Positions 9,043-19,564 of a stretch of DNA of 35,669 nucleotides are shown here, in pieces. The notes beneath the pieces are model-generated. The model saw only the letters and a list, made by a program, of their open reading frames with translations, did not search any database and was not told the origin of the DNA. The stretch's first letter is position 1. The number at the start of each line of letters is the position of its first letter. The translations under genes were made by a program, and so were the position numbers. The DNA is from OCS155 cluster bacterium AG-349-E07 (lineage in GTDB: Bacteria > Actinomycetota > Acidimicrobiia > Actinomarinales > Actinomarinaceae): positions 1 through 35,669 of the forward strand of contig QCCZ01000007.1 in assembly GCA_003281085.1 (NCBI GenBank). Direction: 5' to 3'.

Positions 9043-10248
9043 ATGAAAAAATTTCTTAACGAGACTAAAGAATTACTTCTTTCACAGGGCTTAGTTGCTA
9101 TTCTTGCAATAATTCAAGTTAGGGTTGTTGCTAGTAATTTGGGTCCAGAAATTTATGGAAATATTGGAGTATATTTAGGGTTTGTTGGAATTAGTTTCAG
9201 ATTATTAAGTTCAAGAAATTCAGATTTAGTTTTACTAAATTTTAATGAAACAAATAAAAACTTTCTTAATAGTGCCATAAAATTTGAGATTTTACTTGGC
9301 AGCTTTTCTTTATTTTTTGTTTTGAGTATTTTTTATTTGTACTATCAATATATACCAACATATCTTTGGTTATATTTTCTATCTAGAATTCTTTTAAATG
9401 TCCTTGAAGTTTTTAAAGGCATTTATACACATTTGGGTAATATGAAAATGTATTCTTTAATAGAATCTTCGTCAAACACACTGAGGTTTATTCTTGTAGT
9501 ATCATTTATTTTGAATCAGCCAACAATTGAAAGCTTTTTTTATGCTCTTGGTATTCATCAATTAATCGTGAGTTCAACTGTTTTAATAGTTCTTTTAAAA
9601 AATAATATCTCTATAGGTGAGCAAATTTCATTTATAGAATATGTTAAATTATGTAAAAAAAATTTTTACAAAATTAGAACGGATCAGGCTGTTGGATTGA
9701 TTCCTACTCACTTGGATGTTGTTATTATTGGTTATTTTGCTAATTATTATTCAGCAGGAATATATCGAATTGCCAAAAAATTAGTAGAACCAGTTAACTC
9801 AATAATTGTTGCTTTTTCTCCATGGATTTTAAACAAAATTAATGATGAAAAAAAATACAATTTTAAAAATTTAACTACAAATATTTTGATGCCAACATCT
9901 GTGGCAATCGTTTCTAGCTACTTTTTTTTTGGTAAAAAACTTATTGAAATTATCGCAGGAAATGAATTTGAAAACTCTTACATCCCTATGCTAATTTTAC
10001 TTGTTGGATATATGTCTTATTATTTAACATTTTGGACAAGACACTTTTTATTGCTAAATAATTTAATTTTGAAACATACAATGGGAAGAATTGTAAACCT
10101 TATTATTTTTATGATTACATCACCCTTCTTGATATCAAATTATGGATATAATGGCATAGCATTGGCTATAAGTTTGAGTATTTTGATTCAAAAAAGTTAT
10201 GAATTGTTTGTTTATTTCACAAATAAAAATATAGAAAATAATATCTAA
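9043..10248 (+). CDS. Oligosaccharide flippase family membrane protein (Wzx-like)
   Basis: Multi-TM protein; NLGPEIYGNIGVYLGFVGI start and VVIIGYFANYYSAGIYRIAKKLVEP typical of polysaccharide flippases. The ORF-track start (8992) lies inside tRNA-Ala; ATG 9043 is preferred. Confidence 0.82.
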   Translation: MKKFLNETKELLLSQGLVAILAIIQVRVVASNLGPEIYGNIGVYLGFVGISFRLLSSRNSDLVLLNFNETNKNFLNSAIKFEILLGSFSLFFVLSIFYLYYQYIPTYLWLYFLSRILLNVLEVFKGIYTHLGNMKMYSLIESSSNTLRFILVVSFILNQPTIESFFYALGIHQLIVSSTVLIVLLKNNISIGEQISFIEYVKLCKKNFYKIRTDQAVGLIPTHLDVVIIGYFANYYSAGIYRIAKKLVEPVNSIIVAFSPWILNKINDEKKYNFKNLTTNILMPTSVAIVSSYFFFGKKLIEIIAGNEFENSYIPMLILLVGYMSYYLTFWTRHFLLLNNLILKHTMGRIVNLIIFMITSPFLISNYGYNGIALAISLSILIQKSYELFVYFTNKNIENNI

Positions 10249-10282
10249 AAATATATAAATTCATTAGTTAGAGTTAAATGTA

Positions 10283-11620
10283 ATGATTAAAAATTTGATT
10301 AGAGATGAAAAGGTTATAGAAATTTCATTTTTCTTGTCATTAATTCTGGTCTTCCTTGACTCCTATGAGTTTATGAAATTTCCACTAACATGGATTGGAA
10401 ATTTTATGATAGTTGCAATTTGTATTTTTATTTTTTATAAAGAAAAAATGCAAATTTCATCTTTGGTTCTACTAATAATTTTTATCACTTTAATACCTAC
10501 AATATTTAATTTATTTACATTTGATTTCTTATCTAGTGAGATAGTTTATACCATTACGAGAGTCGCAAGCTATCTTGGATTTGTAATCACCTTTTTTGTT
10601 ATTTCGCAATCAAAGTTTAAAAAAATTATTTTTAAAAATATGATCAAAGCTTTCTATTTAATAATTGCATTGTCAATTTATACTTATTTTGCTCAGTTAT
10701 TTAATTTTTATGAACCAATAAGAAATAGACCTGGAACTGGAATACTAGGTTTTGATAATCAAACTAACTTCTGGCCATCAAGTAGTCATAGAATGATAGG
10801 TACATTTAGAGAACCAGTATTTTTAGTATCAATCTTATTTCCATTTTTTTTAGTAATTCACTACAAATCCATCAATAAAACAATTTTTTATGCTTTATCA
10901 GCTATTTTATTTGGCTTGACTAAGAGCGAACTTTCATTAATTCTTATAGCTACTTTTATATTTTTAGAAATTATCTTAATGAAAAAACTTAATTCAAAAG
11001 TAATTATTTTTATTTCTGTTTTTTTAATATGTTTCTTTATACCTATAAATGAATGCAATATAAGCCCAGAGAACTATGAGTGTCCACAAAATGATGATAT
11101 TCAAACTAGTAATAACTTGAATGTCGAAGAAATAGAGTATCAGCAATCAAGTCCGGAGGATTTTGAATTTCAAAACAGGGAAAGATTAGACAGTGTCAAA
11201 TTTTTTACAAATTTCATTAGTAACAATTCAGGATATGGCTTTCAATCAGCTAATCAAATATACACGAATTACTTAGCAAAAGAGGTCAAAAATGAAATGT
11301 ATTTAACTAATAGGACTTTGCCAAAATACTTAAGTGTAAGATACTTATCAGAATCCTTTGGTACAGGAAGATATTTTCTAACCTATGAAAATATCAATTT
11401 GCAGAACAATTTTATGTTTAACTTATATTCAATTGGCATGATATATTTCGTATTATTATTTTGTGTTATTTTATTTTCTTTACTAAATAATTTCCATAAT
11501 GGATTAAAAATTTCATTCATTTTATTTTCGGTTGCAATAGCTTCAATTGAAGATTTGCTACCTATTTATGGCTTATACTTAAGCCTTTTGTTTACAATGG
11601 AGCAAAATGAAGATAAATAA
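10283..11620 (+). CDS. O-antigen polymerase/ligase-like (Wzy-like) multi-TM membrane protein
   Basis: Many hydrophobic TM segments, GTFREPVFLVSILFPFFLVIHYK, one large hydrophilic acidic loop, neighbour of a flippase. Confidence 0.6.
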   Translation: MIKNLIRDEKVIEISFFLSLILVFLDSYEFMKFPLTWIGNFMIVAICIFIFYKEKMQISSLVLLIIFITLIPTIFNLFTFDFLSSEIVYTITRVASYLGFVITFFVISQSKFKKIIFKNMIKAFYLIIALSIYTYFAQLFNFYEPIRNRPGTGILGFDNQTNFWPSSSHRMIGTFREPVFLVSILFPFFLVIHYKSINKTIFYALSAILFGLTKSELSLILIATFIFLEIILMKKLNSKVIIFISVFLICFFIPINECNISPENYECPQNDDIQTSNNLNVEEIEYQQSSPEDFEFQNRERLDSVKFFTNFISNNSGYGFQSANQIYTNYLAKEVKNEMYLTNRTLPKYLSVRYLSESFGTGRYFLTYENINLQNNFMFNLYSIGMIYFVLLFCVILFSLLNNFHNGLKISFILFSVAIASIEDLLPIYGLYLSLLFTMEQNEDK

Positions 11621-12680
11621 TTTTTCTGCTGGACCTTCAAAAATACCACAAATAGTTCTTGATCAAATAGCAAAAGATATTATTGATTATCAAGATTTAG
11701 GATATTCAGTCTTGGAACTATCTCACAGAAGTACAATATTTGAAAAAATATTGAGACAAACAAAAGCAAAATTAATACAAATTTTAGATATTCCAGAAAA
11801 TTTTGAAATAATTTTCTTACAAGGTGGTGCAACTTTTCAAAATACTTTTATTCCTGCAAATAAACCAAGTTTATTAGACAACATTTCGTTTTTGATATCA
11901 GGAACTTGGGGAAAGAAAACTCATGAAGATTTTCAAAAATACTATGGAAAAAAAATTGAAAAATTTGATATACCTAATGGAAAGCATGGAATGAATCAAC
12001 TAATTAGTGCTGTAAAACGTAATCAATCTGAGTATATTTATTTAACTTCTAATGAAACTATTGAAGGAATACAAATAAAAAATACCCAACTGTTCACAGA
12101 AAAAAAATTAATTATTGATATGTCTTCTGATTTTTGTTCGTATCATTTTGATTGGCACAATATATCTTTTCTTTATGCAGGAGCTCAAAAAAATTTGGGT
12201 ATACCTGGAGTTACAGTTTGTATTTTTGATACAGACTTTGGTGAAGAGAATAATCTAACAAGTTATCTAAATATTCAGAATCATATCGATAAAAAATCAG
12301 CATTCAACACACCTCCAACATTTTCAATTTATGTAATGTTAAAAATGTTGAATTGGATAGAAAGCAATGGAGGGCTAAAAGAGCTTGAATCGAGAAACAT
12401 TTCAAAAGCAAAAAAAATATATAGTTTTTTGGAAGACAAAGAAAGCAAGCTTACTTTATTAGCTCCAAAACTCTGGAGAAGTAATGCAAATATCGTTTTT
12501 GACTTTAAAGGTAAAAACTTGACTGAACTCTTTCTACAGGAGAGTATAGAAAATGGGTTTATAGGTTTAAATGGTCATAGAAGCGTTGGCGGCGTGAGAG
12601 TTAGTAATTATAATAGTGTAACTGAAGAGATGGTTTCAGATTTCTTACTCTTCCTTGAAAAATTTATTTCGAGTAATTAA
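11607..12680 (+). CDS. serC: Phosphoserine aminotransferase-like
   Basis: NFSAGPSKIPQ, LELSHRS, IIFLQGGATFQNTFIPANK, PLP lysine region FLYAGAQKNLGIPGVTV, GHRSVGGVRVSNYNSV; 14-nt overlap with the upstream gene. Confidence 0.93.
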   Translation: MKINNFSAGPSKIPQIVLDQIAKDIIDYQDLGYSVLELSHRSTIFEKILRQTKAKLIQILDIPENFEIIFLQGGATFQNTFIPANKPSLLDNISFLISGTWGKKTHEDFQKYYGKKIEKFDIPNGKHGMNQLISAVKRNQSEYIYLTSNETIEGIQIKNTQLFTEKKLIIDMSSDFCSYHFDWHNISFLYAGAQKNLGIPGVTVCIFDTDFGEENNLTSYLNIQNHIDKKSAFNTPPTFSIYVMLKMLNWIESNGGLKELESRNISKAKKIYSFLEDKESKLTLLAPKLWRSNANIVFDFKGKNLTELFLQESIENGFIGLNGHRSVGGVRVSNYNSVTEEMVSDFLLFLEKFISSN

Positions 12681-12688
12681 GAGCATCA

Positions 12689-13333
12689 ATGGAAATAAAT
12701 AACTTTACAAAATTAAATTTAATTAATCCAAACGTGACTGCTTTTACAACAAAATTAAATATTTTAAAAAATAGTGAAATAATTTATCCACATGAAGAAA
12801 CTGTTGATGATAATCGTATTACAAATTCAATAATTAAGAATTCTGTGATTGTGCTGGGGGTTATTTTTGAATCTTTTCATGATGACCTTGTTATCAAAGA
12901 TGAGATATTTATTTTGGATGGACATCATAGATATCAATATATAAAAAATAATTCAATAGATGATTTATTTGAAGTTGTACTCGTAAGTATGAATGACATA
13001 AAAATTGAGTCCCATAATTCCGAACTGTTGATTGATGATGATATTTTTATAAATAAAATTTTGTCTGAAAAAGGCTTTTCTGAAACAGTAAAAAGTAAGT
13101 ACTTTATAACTTTAAATAATAAGCAATACTTTTCAGAAAATATTTTAGATATTAATGCGCTATATTTTTACAAAAAACAACTTTTAAAAGAATTTGTTAT
13201 TTTACCAATAAAAAACGATCAAGAAACAGATAAATCATTAGTCAAATTCACTCCAATCACTAAAAGTAATTTTCATAAAAATTATGTTTTTCCATATAAA
13301 TCTACATGGATTACACCGAGGTTTGATGTATGA
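12689..13333 (+). CDS. ParB/SerK-like protein with DGHHR motif (putative free serine kinase-like or DUF1015-related)
   Basis: IFILDGHHRYQYIKNN, late VFPYKSTWITPR resembling the FPPKSTRH-type tail of ParB-like/SerK proteins; adjacent to serC. Confidence 0.55.
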   Translation: MEINNFTKLNLINPNVTAFTTKLNILKNSEIIYPHEETVDDNRITNSIIKNSVIVLGVIFESFHDDLVIKDEIFILDGHHRYQYIKNNSIDDLFEVVLVSMNDIKIESHNSELLIDDDIFINKILSEKGFSETVKSKYFITLNNKQYFSENILDINALYFYKKQLLKEFVILPIKNDQETDKSLVKFTPITKSNFHKNYVFPYKSTWITPRFDV

Positions 13334-14436
13334 AAATTTGCCATGTAATAAATGATTTATCTAGGGGTGGAGCAGAATCACACCTTTTTACTCTGGTTAA
13401 ATTACAAATCGAAAAAGGTAACGATGTATCCCTATTATTACTTGGCAAAGATCAATCAGATTTTACATCATTAGAAGAGGATTTCGTCTCTTTAAATGTC
13501 AAGATAATGAGATTTAAAGGTCCAAAAAAACTTCAAGGTATCAATCCATGGTCAGTTATTCAAGGAATAAATTATTTTAAAAATCATGATTTTGATATTG
13601 TTCACACACATTCTCCTAGAAGTGACTTTTTAGTGTATTTGTGCAGTTTATCTTTATCAAAATCTATTAAAAGAATTGTTACTATTCATGGAAAATATGG
13701 AACATATCTACAAGGAAATTATTTTATTGATTTATTAAGAAAAATTTTTGTTAAACAGCAATCAAAAATATGGAAAACAGCAGCTAATGTTATCGTTATT
13801 TCTGAAAGTATAAAAGATTGGCTAAAACACCTCAATCCATCATTAAATCCAATAGTAATTCCTTACGGAATTGAAGTTCCACAAATGACTAATGACGATA
13901 AATCCAAAACCTTTACATTGGGGTACTTAGGAAAACTAAATAAAAATAAAGGAATCGAGGACTTAATTGATGTTTATGAAACGCTTCTCCAGAAAGAAAA
14001 TTTCAATAAATTAGAACCCAATCTTTTAATTGGTGGGGTAGGTTCAGAAAATTACATAAGAAGTATAAATGAAAGAATTAGTAATAAAAATATTCAATTT
14101 CTAGGTTATGTAGAAGATAGGCACAGTTTCTTTAATTCAATTAAAGTTTTTATATTTCCTTCTTACTCTGAAGGTCTTGGGCTAGTTTTGTTGGAAGCCA
14201 TGTCTCATGGAGTTTTATGTATAACAAGAGACGTTTCTCCAATGAATTCAATAATTAATAATGGAGAAAATGGTTTCTTGTTTAAAGACAATAATGAACT
14301 AATGGAGATAATTGAAAAAGCATTAAAATTGAATTCATTAGAAAAAGATAAGATGGTTAAATCTGCAATTGAGAAAATTGAAAAATCCTACAGTATAATG
14401 CAAATGTATTTGAGTATAGACAAAGCTTATAATTGA
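13330..14436 (+). CDS. Glycosyltransferase family 4 (GT-B)
   Basis: [71 protein letters not shown]. Confidence 0.9.
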   Translation: MKICHVINDLSRGGAESHLFTLVKLQIEKGNDVSLLLLGKDQSDFTSLEEDFVSLNVKIMRFKGPKKLQGINPWSVIQGINYFKNHDFDIVHTHSPRSDFLVYLCSLSLSKSIKRIVTIHGKYGTYLQGNYFIDLLRKIFVKQQSKIWKTAANVIVISESIKDWLKHLNPSLNPIVIPYGIEVPQMTNDDKSKTFTLGYLGKLNKNKGIEDLIDVYETLLQKENFNKLEPNLLIGGVGSENYIRSINERISNKNIQFLGYVEDRHSFFNSIKVFIFPSYSEGLGLVLLEAMSHGVLCITRDVSPMNSIINNGENGFLFKDNNELMEIIEKALKLNSLEKDKMVKSAIEKIEKSYSIMQMYLSIDKAYN

Positions 14437-16865
14437 TGATCATGGATTATAAACATAGTGAAATTGAAAAAAAATGGCAAGAACATTGGAGAGATATCAA
14501 ACTCGCTAATTGTGATGTCTCACTAGAAAAAAATAATTTTTATAATTTATGCATGTACCCATATCCATCGGGAGATTTACATATGGGACACATTAGAAAT
14601 TACACAATTGGAGATGTAATTACTCGATATAAACAAAAAAAGGGATTCAATGTATTGTCTCCAATGGGCTGGGATTCATTTGGTCTGCCAGCTGAAAATG
14701 CAGCTATTAAAACAGGAATTCATCCAAAAAAGTTCACTGAAGACAGGATTAATAACATGAAAGATCAAATACAACGATTAGGGTCTCTTTATGATTGGGA
14801 CAAAGAAGTTGCAGCTCATGATAAAAATTATTATAAATGGACTCAATATCTTTTTATACAATTATTTAATAATGATTTGGCATACAAAGAGGACGCTCCT
14901 GTAAATTGGTGCACATCATGCAACACAGTATTAGCAAACGAGCAAGTTATTGAAGGCGACTGTGAAAGATGTGATTCGGAAGTTATAAAGAAAAACCTTA
15001 ACCAATGGTTCCTTAAAATATCAAACTATTCAGAAGAGTTATTAAACGGGCTTGATGAAATTGGTGATTGGCCTGAAAATGTTAAATCAATGCAGGAAAA
15101 CTGGATTGGTAAATCTTCTGGAGTTCAATTTAATTTAAAAATTGATGAAACTGAACTTGATTTTGATGTGTTTACAACTAGACCAGATACATTGTTTGGG
15201 ATGACTTTTGCAGTTATATCACCTGAGCATGATTTAATGAATGAAATTTTGTCAATATCATCAAATTCTAAAAAAATTAAAAAGTATATAGATACGGCTA
15301 AATCAAAGTCTGAATTTGAGAGAATGTCCATTACAAAAGAAAAAACTGGGGTTGATACGGGGTTAAAAGTATTAAATCCAATAAATAACAAAAAAGTACC
15401 TTTATGGGTTGCAGATTATGTATTAATTAATTATGGAACAGGTGCAATTATGGCTGTACCAGGTCATGATGAAAGAGACTATGAGTTTGCTAAAAAATAT
15501 AATCTTGAAATTGTTCAAGTCATAATTGATAAAGATCACAGCATTGACATTAAGGAAAAACCATATATTGAAAATGGAGTATTGATTAATTCTGGTGATT
15601 ATGATGGATTAAAATCTCATACTGATGGCTCAGAATCTATACTTGAATATTTATCTGAGCAAAATCTTGGAGAAAAAAAAGTAACTTATAGACTGCGAGA
15701 TTGGCTTATAAGTCGTCAAAGATACTGGGGGTGTCCAATTCCCTTAATTAATTGTTCTAAATGTGGATTAGTTCCCGAAAGTATAGAAAATTTACCAGTC
15801 TTATTACCTGAAATTGATGATTATAAAAACTCAGAGGATTCTCCTTTGGCAAAAAGTGAGGATTTTGTTTTAACCAAATGTCCTAATTGTGATTCTGAAG
15901 GTAAAAGAGAAACTGACACAATGGACACTTTTGTTGATTCATCATGGTATTTTTTGAGATATTTAGACTCTCAAAATGAAGAATCTCCATTCGATGAAAA
16001 GATAATAAACTCATGGTTGCCAATTGATCAATATATCGGTGGTGTAGAGCATGCAATTTTGCATCTTTTATATTCAAGATTTTTTGTTAAAGCATTAAGA
16101 GATATAAATTTAATTGATGTAGATGAACCATTTCATAATTTATTTAGTCAAGGAATGATTAATTTTGGAGGTTCTAAAATGTCAAAGTCTAAAGGAAACA
16201 TAGTTGATCCCGAGGCTTATTTTAAAACACACGGTGCTGATGCATTAAGATTATATATCCTATTTATGGCACCACCAAGTGATGGAGTAGAGTGGAATGA
16301 TGGGGGTATAGAAGGAACTAAACGATTCTTAAATAAATTTTGGGACAATATGACAAAATTTTCGAATTTAGAAAACAACAAAACTAATGATGAAGATAGT
16401 CTCGTAAGATCAATGAATCAAACTATCTTTAGCGTAACTAGACATCTTGAAAAATTTGAATTTAACACTGGTGTTTCAGATTTGATGAAGGCAAATAACG
16501 AAATTTCTTCTTATTTAAACAAAAATACAACCGTTTCTAAGGAGACTAAAGAACTCGTCTTTAGTTCAATGTGTAATCTTCTGTATCCTTTTTCTCCTCA
16601 CATATCTTCGGAAATATATGATTTATATTTGAACAAAGATATCTCTACTTTAGATTGGCCAACCTATGAAGAATCAAACTTAACTAACCCTACGTACGAG
16701 CTTGTTGTACAAATAAATGGTAAGAAAAAATTCACAAAAGTTGTAAATACTGGAACATCACAAGAAGATGCTGAAAAAATTTGTAAGGATGAATTTAATT
16801 TAGATGTTTCAGATTTTAATAAGGTAATTTTTGTTGAAGATAAGATCATAAATTTTATTGGCTGA
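14433..16865 (+). CDS. leuS: Leucyl-tRNA synthetase (start may be the ATG two or three codons downstream)
   Basis: [21 protein letters not shown], editing-domain TTRPDTLFG and [27 protein letters not shown]. Confidence 0.98.
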   Translation: MMIMDYKHSEIEKKWQEHWRDIKLANCDVSLEKNNFYNLCMYPYPSGDLHMGHIRNYTIGDVITRYKQKKGFNVLSPMGWDSFGLPAENAAIKTGIHPKKFTEDRINNMKDQIQRLGSLYDWDKEVAAHDKNYYKWTQYLFIQLFNNDLAYKEDAPVNWCTSCNTVLANEQVIEGDCERCDSEVIKKNLNQWFLKISNYSEELLNGLDEIGDWPENVKSMQENWIGKSSGVQFNLKIDETELDFDVFTTRPDTLFGMTFAVISPEHDLMNEILSISSNSKKIKKYIDTAKSKSEFERMSITKEKTGVDTGLKVLNPINNKKVPLWVADYVLINYGTGAIMAVPGHDERDYEFAKKYNLEIVQVIIDKDHSIDIKEKPYIENGVLINSGDYDGLKSHTDGSESILEYLSEQNLGEKKVTYRLRDWLISRQRYWGCPIPLINCSKCGLVPESIENLPVLLPEIDDYKNSEDSPLAKSEDFVLTKCPNCDSEGKRETDTMDTFVDSSWYFLRYLDSQNEESPFDEKIINSWLPIDQYIGGVEHAILHLLYSRFFVKALRDINLIDVDEPFHNLFSQGMINFGGSKMSKSKGNIVDPEAYFKTHGADALRLYILFMAPPSDGVEWNDGGIEGTKRFLNKFWDNMTKFSNLENNKTNDEDSLVRSMNQTIFSVTRHLEKFEFNTGVSDLMKANNEISSYLNKNTTVSKETKELVFSSMCNLLYPFSPHISSEIYDLYLNKDISTLDWPTYEESNLTNPTYELVVQINGKKKFTKVVNTGTSQEDAEKICKDEFNLDVSDFNKVIFVEDKIINFIG

Positions 16866-17527
16866 TGACGTATATAGTAGTTACAGATAATTTAATAGAT
16901 AATCTAGATAATCTAGATATTGATGAATTCAAATATGAAAAAATAAAATCAAACGAATTCAGGTCCAATACAAATGTGAGTTTATTTTCAGATGATTTAT
17001 ATAAATTTGTAACTGATGAATTTTTTACATTTAATAACTTAGTAAAAATAAATTACGACTTTAGTTCAAAATATATATTTCAAGTTAAAAAATCTAATTT
17101 AAGTAAATTCCAAGATATTAAATCATTACAAATCATTCATAATTCAAAAAATGTTGTTGAATTTTTTCCATGGGATCTTTCTAATACAATTTTTGATAAT
17201 AGGAAAAAAATAGATAAAAGATTACTTTCGTTTTTCACAGAGACAGAGTCAAATTTTAGAATGTTTTTAAACTTTTTCTCTAAAGAGATTTTCAGATTAA
17301 AACTTCTGACATCAGCTGATAAAAGAGATGTTTTAGAGGTTTTAAAAGAGAAAGAAGATTATAAATATAAAAAAGCTCAAACCTTTCTTAAGAAAACTAG
17401 TTCTGATAACATTGACGATTCAATTAAATATATTTATAAAATTGAAAAAAAATTGGTTGAATCAACTTATAATCAAGAAAATTCTAAAAGATTTATTATT
17501 GCGATGAAGCAAAAACTACAGACTTGA
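16865..17527 (+). CDS. holA: Probable divergent, N-terminally reduced DNA polymerase III delta subunit (HolA-like)
   Basis: Conserved position leuS-X-rpsT(-)-lepA; C-terminal KYKKAQTFLKKTSSDNIDDSIKYIYKIEKKLVES...SKRFIIAMKQKL resembles the HolA helical C-terminus; no Walker A seen; 220 aa. Confidence 0.5.
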   Translation: MTYIVVTDNLIDNLDNLDIDEFKYEKIKSNEFRSNTNVSLFSDDLYKFVTDEFFTFNNLVKINYDFSSKYIFQVKKSNLSKFQDIKSLQIIHNSKNVVEFFPWDLSNTIFDNRKKIDKRLLSFFTETESNFRMFLNFFSKEIFRLKLLTSADKRDVLEVLKEKEDYKYKKAQTFLKKTSSDNIDDSIKYIYKIEKKLVESTYNQENSKRFIIAMKQKLQT

Positions 17528-17746
17528 GATTCTAGATTTATTTCTATCTCTATAATTTTTAGAAATTACGCCTTTAGAGAACGCTACATCAAGTGATTTC
17601 AAAGCTTGATTCTTAGTTTCTGACGAAACATCACCATTTTCGATTGTTTTTAATGTAGTTTTTAACTCACTTTTAAGTGATTTATTACGAACATTTCTTT
17701 TCGAATCTTGTCGAATTCTCTTTTTTTGTGAATTAATATTTGCCAT
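17516..17746 (-). CDS. rpsT: 30S ribosomal protein S20
   Basis: MANINSQKKRIRQDSKRNVRNKSLKSELKTTLKT...ALKSLDVAFSKGVISKNYRDRNKSRIS; divergent from lepA. Confidence 0.96.
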   Translation of the reverse strand: MANINSQKKRIRQDSKRNVRNKSLKSELKTTLKTIENGDVSSETKNQALKSLDVAFSKGVISKNYRDRNKSRISSL

Positions 17747-17772
17747 GTAAAACCTTTCGGTATATAAGATAT

Positions 17773-17778
17773 TAACTT
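17773..17778 (+). promoter_or_regulatory. Candidate -10 element for lepA (leaderless spacing)
   Basis: TAACTT, 7 nt, then the lepA ATG; no SD in the gap. Confidence 0.3.
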
Positions 17779-17785
17779 AGTAAAT

Positions 17786-19564
17786 ATGTTACATAATAAA
17801 AATCTAAGAAATATTTCGATAATTGCTCATGTAGACCATGGTAAATCAACATTAGCAGATCGCTTAATTGAAATATCAGGATTAATTAAACCAGGCGAAC
17901 ATGTAGATCAAATACTTGACAGTATGGATTTAGAGAGAGAAAAAGGGATAACAATAAAGTCTCAACCAATAAGATTGCAATTTGAAGATTTGACTTTAAA
18001 TCTTATTGACACACCGGGTCATGTAGATTTTTCTTATGAAGTCTCTAGAGCACTAATTGCTTGTGATGGAGCTATTCTATTGGTAGATGCGACTCAGGGA
18101 ATCCAAGCCCAAACTTTTGCCCACTCATATGCTGCAATTGAAGCAGGTCTAGAAATAATTCCTGTTTTAAACAAAATTGACTCTATTGATGCTGATATTG
18201 AAAATGCAAAAAAACAAATTTTTAATCTAATTGGATCTAAAGAAAATGAGATATTCCAAATTTCTGCAAAAACTGGAGAAGGGGTTGAAGATTTGTTATT
18301 TGAACTTCCACATTTAATTAGCCCTCCGAAAAAGAAAATAGATGGAGTTAATGCATTAATTTTTGATTCTTTTTTTGATTCTTATAGGGGTGTTGTTGCG
18401 TCAGTGCGTGTTTTTGGTGATGAAATTAATTCAAATCAAAAACTTAAACTTGTAAATTCGAATTATTCTTTTGAACCATCTGAAATGGGTTATTTTGATT
18501 TAGATTTTGTACCATCAAATAATTTAAAAACGGGAGAAGTGGGATATATCATTACAGGAGCAAAAGAGTTATCTCAGATAAGAGTTGGTGACACTTTAGT
18601 TTCTGACGAAGATGAAAGTCCAGTAATAGTATCTGGTTACAAGGAACCACAACCAACGGTTTTTTCAAGCGTATTTCCTTCAGACTCAGATGACTATACC
18701 AAACTCAGGGATTCATTAGACAAATATGTACTAAATGATGCAAGTTTTTATTATGAACCTGAAACATCATCGGCTTTTGGTTTCGGATTTAGATGTGGAT
18801 TTTTAGGTTTATTACATTTGGAAATTGTAATTGAAAGACTTGAAAGAGAATTTGATCTGTCTTTAATTGTTACTCCTCCTTCTGTTGAATTTAAAATTGT
18901 TAGAAATAACGATTCGGAGATAATAATTCGTAATCCAAGTGAAATTGAAAAATATACTGACATTAAGCATTTAATGGAAAAATACTGCGAGGTTAATCTA
19001 CTGTTTCCAAAAGAATACTTAGGTTCAATAATGCAATTACTTAGTGAAAAAAGAGGTACTCAGGAAGATTTAAATTATTTAAGTACATCAATGGTCAAGG
19101 TTAGATACAAACTTCCGTTACTTGAACTTGTTAGTGGATTTTATGATAATTTAAAATCTATCTCGCAAGGTTTTGCAACATTAGACTATGAAATTTTAGA
19201 TTTTGAAAAAGGAAATTTAGTCAAGCTTGATATATTAGTTAACGGACAAATAATTGATTCATTTAGTTCTATTCTTGCCAAAGAAAATGCAGAATTTGTA
19301 GGTAGAAATAGGGTTAAAAAATTATCTGAACTAATCCCTCGTCAGCAATTTGATATTCCTATCCAGGCAGCTGTCGGATCTAGAATAATAGCTAGAGAAA
19401 CAATTAAAGCTTTAAGAAAAGATGTTACAGCTAAATTATATGGTGGTGACGTAACAAGAAAAAGAAAGCTTCTTGAAAAGCAAAAAGAGGGAAAGAAAAA
19501 AATGAGACAAATTGGCAAAGTCAATGTACCAAAAGAAGCTTTTAGAGATTTTTTGAAACAATAA
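17786..19564 (+). CDS. lepA: Elongation factor 4 (LepA)
   Basis: NISIIAHVDHGKSTLADRLIE, DTPGHVDFSYEVSRAL, NKID, C-terminal AKLYGGDVTRKRKLLEKQKEGKKKMRQIGKVNVPKEAF. Confidence 0.99.
   Translation: MLHNKNLRNISIIAHVDHGKSTLADRLIEISGLIKPGEHVDQILDSMDLEREKGITIKSQPIRLQFEDLTLNLIDTPGHVDFSYEVSRALIACDGAILLVDATQGIQAQTFAHSYAAIEAGLEIIPVLNKIDSIDADIENAKKQIFNLIGSKENEIFQISAKTGEGVEDLLFELPHLISPPKKKIDGVNALIFDSFFDSYRGVVASVRVFGDEINSNQKLKLVNSNYSFEPSEMGYFDLDFVPSNNLKTGEVGYIITGAKELSQIRVGDTLVSDEDESPVIVSGYKEPQPTVFSSVFPSDSDDYTKLRDSLDKYVLNDASFYYEPETSSAFGFGFRCGFLGLLHLEIVIERLEREFDLSLIVTPPSVEFKIVRNNDSEIIIRNPSEIEKYTDIKHLMEKYCEVNLLFPKEYLGSIMQLLSEKRGTQEDLNYLSTSMVKVRYKLPLLELVSGFYDNLKSISQGFATLDYEILDFEKGNLVKLDILVNGQIIDSFSSILAKENAEFVGRNRVKKLSELIPRQQFDIPIQAAVGSRIIARETIKALRKDVTAKLYGGDVTRKRKLLEKQKEGKKKMRQIGKVNVPKEAFRDFLKQ

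Noticed and set aside
9010-14450. Attachment-site repeat of the tRNA-Ala 3' end at the far end of the first glycan cluster, and an integrase
   Set aside because: No second copy of GGTTCAAATCCCCTCAGCTCCA and no integrase or transposase gene was seen by eye.
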